Shown here piece by piece: positions 26,136 through 33,844 of a DNA stretch of 64,000 nt. The stretch covers positions 1 to 64,000 of the forward strand of contig CAJMLW010000004.1 in NCBI GenBank assembly GCA_905214495.1, given 5' to 3'. Every line of letters begins with the position of its first letter. Position 1 is the stretch's first letter. The notes beneath the pieces are model-generated. The model was not told the origin of the DNA and made no database searches. It was given only the letters and a program-made list of their open reading frames with translations. Source of the DNA: an uncultured bacterium. GTDB lineage: Bacteria; Bacillota; Negativicutes; Veillonellales; Veillonellaceae. Position numbers and translations under genes: made by a program.

Positions 26136-26495
26136 AGTGGCTCCCTTTCTAACCCAACAACAAAAGTCTTATAACTAGAACTATTTTTTAAATATTTTAT
26201 AAAAAAATAAAGAAAGGATATTATTTCCATCTATTATCATATCAAGAAGTATAGTATTTATCAATATTTAATAAACGAATTTTATATTTCATCTAAATTT
26301 CATAAAATAATTTTTATGAATTCATTTTATTTTCATCTTATTTACTTATAATTACCATATCAAATGATAATTATAAGTAAATATTCCCTGATTACTTGAT
26401 GTATTTATCTCCCGACAAGTAATACTAACCCCAAACCTACTACTTGTTTAAATACATAGGTCATTTGATGTTAATACTAACACTCCCCTTACATG
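26136..26495. other. AT-rich gene-free stretch with palindromes
   Basis: No supportable gene. It holds a perfect 14-bp inverted repeat TTTACTTATAATTA/TAATTATAAGTAAA (26341-26354 with 26368-26381, 13-bp loop) and a second ATTACTTG/CAAGTAAT pair further right. AATACTAAC occurs twice. It is the probable regulatory region of the 53-residue secreted-protein gene. A weak Fur-box-like TGATAATTAT lies within the first palindrome. Confidence 0.45.
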
Positions 26496-26526
26496 AAAAA
26501 GGACTCCATATTGAGTCCTTTTTTTT
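26496..26526. terminator. Bidirectional terminator
   Basis: GGACTC/GAGTCC stem with a 6-nt loop flanked by A5 on the left and T8 on the right. It is a back-up terminator after the rluA-eis operon. Confidence 0.85.
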
Positions 26527-26555
26527 CGTTGCCAAATCTATACACTTATACAAAC

Positions 26556-26577
26556 AAAGCTGCCCTAGGGCAGCTTT
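26556..26577 (-). terminator. Terminator overlapping the end of the second pseudouridine synthase gene
   Basis: 10-bp perfect stem AAAGCTGCCC/GGGCAGCTTT with a TA loop. The TAG stop codon of the gene sits in the loop, so the hairpin is partly coding. Confidence 0.65.
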
Positions 26578-27452
26578 TTGTTTTGCAATTCACGACCTAA
26601 ATCAGAAGGTACAGGTGCGATAACAGTCACCTGCTCAGATTGTCCATATGGTATAAATGTCAACGAATAGGCATGTAAGGCCTGTCTCGTATACGGGTTA
26701 TTCCGCGTACCATACATAGCATCACCGATGATAGGGTGACCAATATGGGCCATATGAACTCGAATTTGGTGCGTTCGTCCAGTTAGTAATGTAAACTCTA
26801 ATAACGATTGTACATCATCATGTTCAATCACACGATATTCAGTTACAGCATCTTGACCAAATTCATCAACACAGCGGCGATTATCAAATACCGGATCCAC
26901 ACCGATAGGTTCATTCACCACACCATCAGATGTAATCTTTCCTTCTACGAGACCGCGATAGATACGGTGAATTCGACCTTCTTGTAGCTGTTTAGTGTAA
27001 TATTGCTCTGCCTCACGGGTTTTGCCAAACATAATAACACCTGTTGTATCTCGATCCAAGCGATGAACAGGCCGAATTTTATGAACTTCGCCGCGTTTAG
27101 CATAATAGCCAGCCACTAGATTACTCAATGTATGATATTTCGTTTGACCTGCTGGATGAACTAGCATAAATGGAGACTTATACACCACAAGCGTGTGTCC
27201 ATCCTCATAGAGAACCTCTATAGGTCCTTTTTCAACCTCTACACCATAATCCTTATCTTGTGGTAACTCAATAGTAATAACATCCCCTTTTTTTAGCGTA
27301 CGCTCGGAATGAGCAACACGGCTATTTACCTTCACCCGTTTCTTACGGAATATCATCTGCACATTTCGAGAGGATAAAGAAAATCGCTCTTTTACATAAG
27401 CAGATACGGTTGTATCTATCTCTTCTTTTACTGTATATGTTTTCCAGCTCAT
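26565..27452 (-). CDS. RluA/RluD-family pseudouridine synthase
   Basis: A 295-residue RNA-modifying enzyme of canonical layout. An S4 RNA-binding domain (about 10-75, with RNVQMIFRKKRVKVN) is followed by the catalytic domain. The catalytic motif is HRLDRDTTGVIMF, here with the usual His before Arg-Leu-Asp. LLTGRTHQIRVHMAHIGHPIIGD completes the signature. Compared with the paralogue at 3547-4554 it lacks the repeat insert. Substrate uridines (likely in 23S rRNA, as for RluD) are inferred. It is co-transcribed with the upstream Eis-like gene, 1 bp apart, and ends inside a terminator hairpin. Confidence 0.9.
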   Translation of the reverse strand: MSWKTYTVKEEIDTTVSAYVKERFSLSSRNVQMIFRKKRVKVNSRVAHSERTLKKGDVITIELPQDKDYGVEVEKGPIEVLYEDGHTLVVYKSPFMLVHPAGQTKYHTLSNLVAGYYAKRGEVHKIRPVHRLDRDTTGVIMFGKTREAEQYYTKQLQEGRIHRIYRGLVEGKITSDGVVNEPIGVDPVFDNRRCVDEFGQDAVTEYRVIEHDDVQSLLEFTLLTGRTHQIRVHMAHIGHPIIGDAMYGTRNNPYTRQALHAYSLTFIPYGQSEQVTVIAPVPSDLGRELQNKKLP

Positions 27453-27453
27453 A

Positions 27454-28647
27454 TTACCACCATTCGTTGATATATATATTTTGTTTAGGATATACCATAT
27501 CTAAATAATCAATCCAATGAGATTCGCCTTGCATTTTTCCTTCAAACACAAGATCTTTAGCTGAAACAGCGCCCATCAACAAAGCTGCTAGACCGCCAAT
27601 GTCTATAGTGATATCGATTTCATCCACAGATTCATGAGAAATGCGTTTTACGTTAGGTAAAGTGCTTTCACCTAGGGTAAGGACAAATACACCATCATTC
27701 CAATCGCATAATGTATCGGTAACCTTAATATTTAGTGTAATTGGCATCATAACGGCTTCTGGATTAACAGGTACCGTAGTCAACGCTGTTTCTACGTCTA
27801 CAATACGCACCATCATATACGGCATCGTTGTATGACCTGTTTTTCCATCAGGAACAAATCTATAACCGGTATCATGCAACCCCTCATTCCATCGGATGCT
27901 TTCACCTTGAGAGCGATGATTATAAAAATAATTAAGCAAACCACGTTGAGCACGACGTGTTGTATATACAAATTCCGTAACTGGAATTTCAGGGGCACCC
28001 AAACGATATACAGCGTAGCCCTCGATTTGGCCTTCATCATTTTTTACGACCGCAATATTCACACCTTCAGCAAAGAAGCTTCCCAATAGGCGCTTCCACT
28101 CCTTCTCGCCGCGCTCTGCATAGCCGCACAAGTCCTTTGTATACGCTTTGTAAACAGGATCAAGCAATGTCCATTGTTCTACATCATTTAACAATCCAAA
28201 GGATACTGTTTTATCCGTCAAAGGACGCAAATTTTCTAATGGCATGGTTTGTACCCATTGATGAGCATACAAGTCCCAGCCATATTGTTGGTAAAAACCG
28301 GCCTTTGAAGGCATTAAAATGGTAATACCTTGACCACGACGGCGCAATTCCTCTAAGGAGTGCAACAATAACGCACCACCTACACCGCCACGACGTGCGG
28401 CTGGATGAGTGGCAACACCAACCATGTAGCTAGTAGGTAAGATAGCTCCGCGCACATTGATGTTGTATTGGCGCAAATGAACAGTGGAGAGCAATTGTCC
28501 CTCTTGAATACCTACAACAGTATTCTCTGGTTCATAACAGTTAGAAAAATAATATTGAAAGAACGGATCTTCTTTTGGTTCAAAGCAATACGCCCAAAGT
28601 GCTTCAACTTGTGGCGTATCTTGTGATGTAGCAATTCTAAAATCCAT
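27454..28647 (-). CDS. Eis-like GNAT N-acetyltransferase
   Basis: A 397-residue acetyl-CoA-dependent acetyltransferase of the Eis architecture. The N-terminal GNAT domain has the CoA-binding signature VATHPAARRGGVGGALLLHSL (about 78-98). A second GNAT-like domain follows. The C-terminal region, ending in a DLVFEGKMQG-type segment, resembles the sterol-carrier (SCP2-like) domain. Mycobacterial Eis acetylates aminoglycosides at several amines; other members have unknown amine substrates, so no resistance role is claimed. The ATG follows AAAGGAAC. It is the first gene of a two-gene operon with the pseudouridine synthase. A tandem repeat stands in its upstream region. Confidence 0.82.
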   Translation of the reverse strand: MDFRIATSQDTPQVEALWAYCFEPKEDPFFQYYFSNCYEPENTVVGIQEGQLLSTVHLRQYNINVRGAILPTSYMVGVATHPAARRGGVGGALLLHSLEELRRRGQGITILMPSKAGFYQQYGWDLYAHQWVQTMPLENLRPLTDKTVSFGLLNDVEQWTLLDPVYKAYTKDLCGYAERGEKEWKRLLGSFFAEGVNIAVVKNDEGQIEGYAVYRLGAPEIPVTEFVYTTRRAQRGLLNYFYNHRSQGESIRWNEGLHDTGYRFVPDGKTGHTTMPYMMVRIVDVETALTTVPVNPEAVMMPITLNIKVTDTLCDWNDGVFVLTLGESTLPNVKRISHESVDEIDITIDIGGLAALLMGAVSAKDLVFEGKMQGESHWIDYLDMVYPKQNIYINEWW

Positions 28648-28684
28648 ACTAGTTCCTTTCTATCCAAACAGATCTAGGCTATAT

Positions 28685-28741
28685 ATTTCATATAGTAGAA
28701 TGTATTTCATAGGGTAGAATGTATTTCATACACTCTACCCT
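28685..28741. repeat. 19-bp tandem repeat plus inverted repeat upstream of the Eis-like gene
   Basis: ATTTCATATAGTAGAATGT (28685-28703) and ATTTCATAGGGTAGAATGT (28704-28722) are tandem copies, followed by a partial third ATTTCATA. AGGGTAGA (28711-28718) also pairs with TCTACCCT (28734-28741). It lies 38-94 bp before the start codon, where a regulator would bind. Confidence 0.55.
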
Positions 28742-28752
28742 TTATTATAACG

Positions 28753-28785
28753 GAAAAGAGTGGCACCATACAGTACCACTCTCAT
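28753..28785 (-). terminator. Terminator of the DUF2156 gene
   Basis: GAGTGG-containing stem (28758-28766 with 28773-28781), then TTTT on the minus strand. Confidence 0.7.
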
Positions 28786-28806
28786 ATTCGTTATAGATTG
28801 ACCGGA

Positions 28807-29751
28807 TTATTTACCGCCCGTTGCATTATCTGCTTCATTAGCATATACAGCATCATATTTTTCTGCAAAATGATCAGGATTATAAGATTCCTTTGCTTGA
28901 CGAAGACCAGGCAAGCCCATATCTTCTTCACGATTGATAAACTCTACATTGCTAAATTCATGGCGGATGAATTCATTATTAATTGCTTGATACAAACCGC
29001 GAATATCCGGATTGGCTTTTTCGATGTGAATTAAAGCCATTCTATCATTCATTAATTCGCCGATACTGAAAGCCTCTACGCGACCAAACAACTTAATAGC
29101 GCCGCCTTTTAGGCCCAAGACATCCCAATGATCAAAGAGTAAATTAATAGCCACTAATTCATCTTCAATACCTTCTTCGTGATGAGTTTCCACCCAAGAC
29201 GCTGCTGTCTCACGGCACAATGGAATGATGTCTTCTGTAATTGGCACATATTCATAGTTGGAATATTGCATACGGAATTGATTCAAGTGATTTTTCTTTT
29301 GACGGAATTTCTTACCAGACAAATTGATAAGATCTTCAGACTTATAAATATATTCGTAGTTATCACGGTCAGTTGTGAATACGTAACGGCCTGGGCATAG
29401 TTCCTCCATCCGTTCTTTCACAACCTTGCTAACACCTTTGAAAATGAATGGTAATTTATTTTCTACAAACCATTCTTTTGCACGCAATAAACCATCGAGG
29501 AACTTCGCATCCTTACCAGCAAATGGAGGTAATAGGAATGGATCACGCTTACCACCACCTTGGATGTACAATACGCCATTTTCCTCAGCCCAACGAATGC
29601 CATAGGCTTCTTGCCACATATACAATGTAGTAAAGCAATTATCCGACGCTTCGTAATGATGTTGTTCAAAATATTTATCGATTAATGGTTTATCTCTTAA
29701 TTCAAAACGTTTAAATTCTAAAATAATAATCTCCTCCTTTTCAACACTCAT
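28807..29751 (-). CDS. DUF2156 protein (phosphatidylglycerol lysyltransferase C-terminal-like, GNAT fold)
   Basis: A 314-residue soluble protein made of two GNAT-like halves, as in DUF2156 and the catalytic domain of MprF. The core EDLINLSGKKFRQKKNHLNQF (about 132-152) is the family hallmark. The second half has GGAIKLFGRVEAFSIGELMND and the terminal MGLPGLRQAKESYNPDH motif. There is no flippase domain, so it is not an MprF. Aminoacyl transfer is possible but unproven. The start is uncertain: the ATG at 29751 has no ribosome site, while a perfect AAGGAGGAG lies 11-19 nt inside the gene. Translation might therefore begin later, at a rare codon before LEFKRFELRDK. Confidence 0.8.
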   Translation of the reverse strand: MSVEKEEIIILEFKRFELRDKPLIDKYFEQHHYEASDNCFTTLYMWQEAYGIRWAEENGVLYIQGGGKRDPFLLPPFAGKDAKFLDGLLRAKEWFVENKLPFIFKGVSKVVKERMEELCPGRYVFTTDRDNYEYIYKSEDLINLSGKKFRQKKNHLNQFRMQYSNYEYVPITEDIIPLCRETAASWVETHHEEGIEDELVAINLLFDHWDVLGLKGGAIKLFGRVEAFSIGELMNDRMALIHIEKANPDIRGLYQAINNEFIRHEFSNVEFINREEDMGLPGLRQAKESYNPDHFAEKYDAVYANEADNATGGK

Positions 29752-29782
29752 GGTTGCTAGTTTCTAACTACACATAAGATAT

Positions 29783-30901
29783 TTATTGAACCTTCACCTT
29801 TTCACCTAGTTCAAAGGTTCCCTTGGTTGTAATAACTTGTTCACCTTCATTAAGGCCTGTCATGATGGACACATACCCCTCTTGTTCATCCCCTACTTCA
29901 ACGACACGTACGTCTACCGTATTATCAGCAGTTAATACATATACATATTTCCCATCTTGATTTTCACGTACTGCCGCAGCAGGAACAACAAGCATCTTAG
30001 CTTGAGCACTAGATTCGATGGTCAAACTATAAAATTCACCGGCCTTAATAGCTCCTTTTTCGTTGTTGAAAGTAGCCTTAACTAGTACACTTGGTACATT
30101 TTCAGGCTGATTTGTATCTATATAGGTCAACTCACCTGGAATATCTGAATCACCGACATGTAAAGACACTTTAATGCTTGATTTTGCCTCTGGGCTAGCT
30201 AATTTCATAGCCGCATCACGAGGAATACTCAAGGATGCCACCATAGGCGTTTCTTGTTGTATCAACATAAATGGACGATCTGCAATCGCCATTTGACGAT
30301 CTTCATTATAAATAGCAGTCACCACACCGGCTATAGGAGCCGTAATATTAGCAGCTGCTATCTGTGCGGATACTTGGGCAATTTGTGCTTCAATAGCAGC
30401 AACGCTTGCGCCATTGCCACCACCACCACTTGTGTTTGTCACAGTTTGAGGTCGAGACCGTTCTAAAATACGATTATATTCCTTTTCTGTAATATTGCCA
30501 GCTTCACGCATCTGACGTGCACTTTCAAGTTGTGCACTGCTAACCGTAGGCGCCGTCGTTGTCGTTGTTGTTTCAACAGCAGGCGTATAGGATTGGGCCG
30601 CACTAAACTGACCTTGTAAGGACGCTAATTGTTGTTGAAGCGCAGACGTATCAATTGTCGCCACCACTTGACCTTGTGTTACCTTGTCGCCTACCTTCAC
30701 AGCATACGTAGCAGCACCTGATACAGCGGGCGTAATAGTGGACTTATTAAGAGCTGTTACATTTGCTTCATTATGAATTTGTAACGGCATATCTTTATAA
30801 GTAACATCGGCGACGGATACCGTAGATGTACCACAACCTGCAATCGCACATACAACAATGACCAACAGAACCATTACGGCACCAAGTCGAAATTTGTTCA
30901 T
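29783..30901 (-). CDS. RND/MFP-type efflux adaptor lipoprotein, orphan
   Basis: A 372-residue periplasmic adaptor. The signal peptide ends in the lipobox IAGC, so it is anchored as a lipoprotein, as expected in a diderm cell. A biotinyl-lipoyl-like half-motif (VKVGDKVTQGQVVATID, about 71-87) is followed by a short alpha-hairpin region. That region is interrupted by T/A- and G-rich low complexity (ETTTTTTAPTVSS; TSGGGGNGAS). The second lipoyl half is ANITAPIAGVVTAIYN. A beta-barrel and membrane-proximal domain complete it, with VVPAAAVRENQDGKYVYVLT. Such proteins connect an inner-membrane pump to an outer-membrane channel, but neither is adjacent, so the partner is unknown. Confidence 0.85.
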   Translation of the reverse strand: MNKFRLGAVMVLLVIVVCAIAGCGTSTVSVADVTYKDMPLQIHNEANVTALNKSTITPAVSGAATYAVKVGDKVTQGQVVATIDTSALQQQLASLQGQFSAAQSYTPAVETTTTTTAPTVSSAQLESARQMREAGNITEKEYNRILERSRPQTVTNTSGGGGNGASVAAIEAQIAQVSAQIAAANITAPIAGVVTAIYNEDRQMAIADRPFMLIQQETPMVASLSIPRDAAMKLASPEAKSSIKVSLHVGDSDIPGELTYIDTNQPENVPSVLVKATFNNEKGAIKAGEFYSLTIESSAQAKMLVVPAAAVRENQDGKYVYVLTADNTVDVRVVEVGDEQEGYVSIMTGLNEGEQVITTKGTFELGEKVKVQ

Positions 30902-31006
30902 ACTTTCACCTTATCTCTATCCATTGTATTGATTTTTGTCAATACCTTAGTATATCACAAAATCAATAAGAATTATATGAAAGCTAATTCCCTATATGAT
31001 TAGATA

Positions 31007-31036
31007 TTACTGGGCAGAAATAATATCTGCTATAAT
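31007..31036 (+). promoter_or_regulatory. Aldo/keto reductase promoter with a palindrome filling the spacer
   Basis: -35 TTACTG (31007-31012), 18-bp spacer, -10 TATAAT (31031-31036). The spacer is occupied by the palindrome GCAGA-AATAATA-TCTGC (31014-31030). A palindrome between over-spaced promoter boxes is the arrangement used by MerR-family activators. Confidence 0.55.
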
Positions 31037-31069
31037 ATATATAAACAAGTATACACATGGAGGTTTCTC

Positions 31070-31921
31070 ATGGAAGAACGTATGGATTTTAGAATTTTAA
31101 ATAATGGTAGCTTTGTGCCATCCATCGGATTTGGCACCTACAAAACAGGAACGTCGGAGGAAACGGAGCAAGCTGTAATGAATGCCTTACAGGCTGGATA
31201 CCGTTTACTCGATACGGCAGCTTATTATGATAACGAAGAAGCCGTCGGCAAGGGCATGAGTGCATCTGGTATTAATCGGTCCGATATCATTGTAACCACT
31301 AAAATTTGGCATACCAATGCCGGTTACGATGCTACGATGCGCGCTGTTGAAAGTTCTCTAAAGAAGTTAAATACTAATTATATAGATATCATGCTTATTC
31401 ACCAACCACTAGGTGACTACTACGGCTCTTGGCGCGCCATGGAGGAATTATACGCCCAAAACGTGCTGCGCGGTTTGGGTCTGTCTAATTTCTACGAGGA
31501 CCGTTTAATCGACTTGCTATACCACTGCAATGTAAAACCTGTTGTCAACCAAATCGAGTGCCACCCATTCAACCAACGTAAATCCTTGTGGGAATTGATG
31601 CGAAAACACCAAATTGTGGGCATGGCTTGGTCCCCATTCACACGCAATCGTCAACCTATATTTGACCACCCTATCATTAAAAGCTTGGCTGAAAAGTACA
31701 GCGTTAGTAAACACCAAATTATCTTACGTTGGCACATCCAACGAGGCATCATTCCATTGCCAAAAGCAACAAGCTTAGAACATATGAAATCCAACTTTGA
31801 TGTCTTTGACTTTAAATTATCCATTACAGATATGGATCTCATGGAGTTACTTGATCAAAGAGCGTTTTTGGAAAATCATCATACTGCTGCGGGGCTTGAA
31901 AGAATTTTAAAACTAAAATAA
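31070..31921 (+). CDS. Aldo/keto reductase
   Basis: A 283-residue NADPH-dependent (alpha/beta)8-barrel reductase acting on aldehydes, methylglyoxal-like carbonyls or 2,5-diketo-gluconate-like substrates. Family signatures are present. SIGFGTYKTG is at the start of the barrel. GYRLLDTAAYYDNEEAVG contains the catalytic Asp and Tyr. TTKIWHTN contains the catalytic Lys, and IDIMLIHQP the catalytic His. The C-terminus LPKATSLEHMKSNFDVFDFKL is the cofactor-binding signature. The ATG follows GGAGGTTTCTC. It is monocistronic. Its promoter suggests regulation by an inducer-sensing activator. The true substrate is unknown. Confidence 0.9.
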   Translation: MEERMDFRILNNGSFVPSIGFGTYKTGTSEETEQAVMNALQAGYRLLDTAAYYDNEEAVGKGMSASGINRSDIIVTTKIWHTNAGYDATMRAVESSLKKLNTNYIDIMLIHQPLGDYYGSWRAMEELYAQNVLRGLGLSNFYEDRLIDLLYHCNVKPVVNQIECHPFNQRKSLWELMRKHQIVGMAWSPFTRNRQPIFDHPIIKSLAEKYSVSKHQIILRWHIQRGIIPLPKATSLEHMKSNFDVFDFKLSITDMDLMELLDQRAFLENHHTAAGLERILKLK

Positions 31922-31961
31922 CTTGCTGAATTGCTTCTAAGAAATCATTCATTGCATTATA

Positions 31962-32058
31962 AAGAAATCCCCCTTTCGTCAAGCCTCCACCGGCCAGGTC
32001 TGACTCCGCCCTGCGGGCTCCGCAGGGCCAAAGTCGTTTGACGAAAGGGGGATTTCTT
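31962..32058. terminator. Large bidirectional terminator with a GC-rich structured core
   Basis: A perfect 21-bp inverted repeat (31962-31982 with 32038-32058, sharing GAAAGGGGGATTTC) encloses a 55-nt core with its own 9-bp hairpin GCCCTGCGG-GCT-CCGCAGGGC (32008-32028). Further out, TGAATTGCTTCT (31927-31938) is repeated inverted as AGAAGCAATTCA near 32085-32097. It separates the convergent aldo/keto reductase and azlD genes and is far bigger than an ordinary terminator. Confidence 0.7.
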
Positions 32059-32183
32059 CATCACACCATCAGCAAATTCTTCTAAAGAAGCAATTCAAAA
32101 TCAGTGTCATATCATTTTAAAATTCTTTCAAGCAACAGACAATAGAGAACTTTTCCAAAAATGCTCTTTGATTTAAGAAAATA

Positions 32184-32507
32184 TTAAATATTTTGTACGA
32201 TAAGCATATACACTATAGTTCCCGCTCCAATAGACATGAACATATTTCGTTTCCATAAGTGCATGCCAGCGGTCACTAATAGAGCAATAAGTTCCGGCAC
32301 TCCATAAGGGTAGGAAATCACAACTGTATCTTTGAAAGTATATACAACAAGCATCCCCATAACAGCTGCAGGTAATGCCTTACCTAAATACTGTACAAAA
32401 GCTGGCGCCTTTTTACCAGGTGGAAAAATAAGAAAAGCGGAAAAACGTGTAAGTAATGTAGCTGCTACGACAATAGCAACAGTAATGACCATTTCAAAAC
32501 TAGTCAA
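32184..32507 (-). CDS. azlD: AzlD-type branched-chain amino acid exporter subunit
   Basis: A 107-residue membrane protein with three to four helices. It is the small subunit of the AzlCD (LIV-E) exporter for branched-chain amino acids and analogues. Members carry an N-terminal ATLLTRFSAFLIF helix and a LGKALPAAVMGMLVVYTFKD stretch, both seen. The start chosen is TTG at 32507, 8 nt after GGAGG. The GTG a little upstream (32516) is directly against the ribosome site and is too close. It overlaps the azlC end by 8 bp. It ends next to an unusual structured intergenic region. Confidence 0.85.
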   Translation of the reverse strand: MTSFEMVITVAIVVAATLLTRFSAFLIFPPGKKAPAFVQYLGKALPAAVMGMLVVYTFKDTVVISYPYGVPELIALLVTAGMHLWKRNMFMSIGAGTIVYMLIVQNI

Positions 32508-33213
32508 GATGTACACCTCCCCACTTATACGCTATATAACACACTACAAGCATACAGCCCATGGAGGCTAGCATAAATAAGGATTTGCCCACCAATAGTA
32601 ACATTACTACTGCTACAATGGCCCCAACAATACCAAACCCACGGATATTATTATTTTTTGCATTAAATAGCATTTCAAGGAATATGACAATAAACAAGCC
32701 AGGTAGTACAAAATCAATGCCACGCAGATCTACAGCGGCCAACAAATTACCGAATAAGCCCCCCACAAAGGTGCTCACAACCCAAAAGGTATAATTAAGC
32801 CATGATACATGAAAGTAGAACCATTTTTCGTCAACATCATCAGGCAACTTCGTAGATACATTGACCGCAAAGCTTTCATCACACATCCAGGCAACCGTAG
32901 GAAACCATTTCCATCCCATATTGACATATCTCTGTAGAACAGATAAGCCATAGAAGAAATGGCGACCATTCACAAATAAAGTCAACATAAACGCATTCAC
33001 CGGATCAAAGCCTGCCATCAACAGCCCAATAACTACGAACTCCATAGAGCCCGCAAAAATCGTACAGGCTAATACAGGTGCAGTCCACCAAGGGAATCCC
33101 TGACTGGTAGCATACAAACCAAAACCTAATCCAAGGAAGAGAAAACTAAGCCCCATGGGAATCATAATAGGCAGTGCAAAAGAAAATGCACTTCGATGTT
33201 TTATTTCATTCAT
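32500..33213 (-). CDS. azlC: AzlC-type branched-chain amino acid exporter subunit
   Basis: A 237-residue inner-membrane protein with about seven helices, the large subunit of the AzlCD exporter. Conserved stretches are PWWTAPVLACTIFAGSMEFVVIGLL, FVNGRHFFYGLSVLQRY and AWMCDESFAVN, all close to the AzlC family pattern. It exports valine/isoleucine/leucine or their toxic analogues. The ATG follows AAAGGGGGCGAG. It is co-translated with azlD (overlap). Upstream is the alcohol dehydrogenase relic, so no regulator gene adjoins it. Confidence 0.9.
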   Translation of the reverse strand: MNEIKHRSAFSFALPIMIPMGLSFLFLGLGFGLYATSQGFPWWTAPVLACTIFAGSMEFVVIGLLMAGFDPVNAFMLTLFVNGRHFFYGLSVLQRYVNMGWKWFPTVAWMCDESFAVNVSTKLPDDVDEKWFYFHVSWLNYTFWVVSTFVGGLFGNLLAAVDLRGIDFVLPGLFIVIFLEMLFNAKNNNIRGFGIVGAIVAVVMLLLVGKSLFMLASMGCMLVVCYIAYKWGGVHLD

Positions 33214-33256
33214 AGGGCTCGCCCCCTTTCTTTAATAGGTTAATCAATTAATTCGA

Positions 33257-33690
33257 TTATAAGGCACGTGTTAAAATTTCGCGAGCCACTTCTGGTGTTA
33301 CATCACCTTTTTCACCAATTTGTGTCATACCATGATCTTCTAATTGCTTCACAATTTTATCCACTGCTTCAACGCCAAGACCATAATCTTTTAAATGCGT
33401 AGAATACCATGGTCAAGATGGTAGGCCGCAGTCAATTCATGACCGATAAGATGTGTGGCCCAGTCTTGTGGTACGCCAGCACCGATTAAACCATTTAACG
33501 CCAAGGTAGAGGCCCACACGTGGTTAGCACGAATGTCGTAGTTTTCTGGATTTTCTACTGTTTCTTTGCCGATTTCAATCATAGTTTTCAAAATACCTTC
33601 GTTGAAACGGTCTTGAATACGGCCCTCTACAGGATATGTTAAATATTGTTCTGTAGTATGTACAAAGGTATCTGTATTATATCATATTTC
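33257..33690 (-). pseudogene. Iron-containing alcohol dehydrogenase, truncated and internally deleted
   Basis: Reading leftward from about 33690, one frame gives FVHTTEQYLTYPVEGRIQDR, then ENPENYDIRANHVWASTLALNGL split by IGAGVPQDWATHLIGHELTA, up to YHLDHG. These are hallmark segments of YqhD/BDH-type iron alcohol dehydrogenases (metal ligands in GHELTA...HLDHG). The frame then ends at TAA. The next frame resumes with THLKDYGLGVEAVDKIVKQL and ends DVTPEVAREILTRAL, the family's C-terminus. The N-terminal half is absent and about 80 residues between DHG and THLKDYG are deleted with a frameshift. It is therefore non-functional as a dehydrogenase. Confidence 0.85.
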
Positions 33691-33844
33691 GATTTTTTTA
33701 GATGTATATTAATAACTAACTTTACCACTATCGGAAAAGCCATAGTTTTAATCTATAGATAACCAATATATTTTACTCTATATACAAAACCCCATTCACA
33801 TGATAGGATATCTATATTATATGTATTTAGAAAGGGATGTTATC

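Noticed and set aside
26405..26464. 19-residue hydrophobic peptide (MTYVFKQVVGLGLVLLVGR) resembling a type I toxin
   Set aside because: The only ribosome-site-like sequence is about 18 nt from the ATG, and no antisense promoter or second copy is visible.
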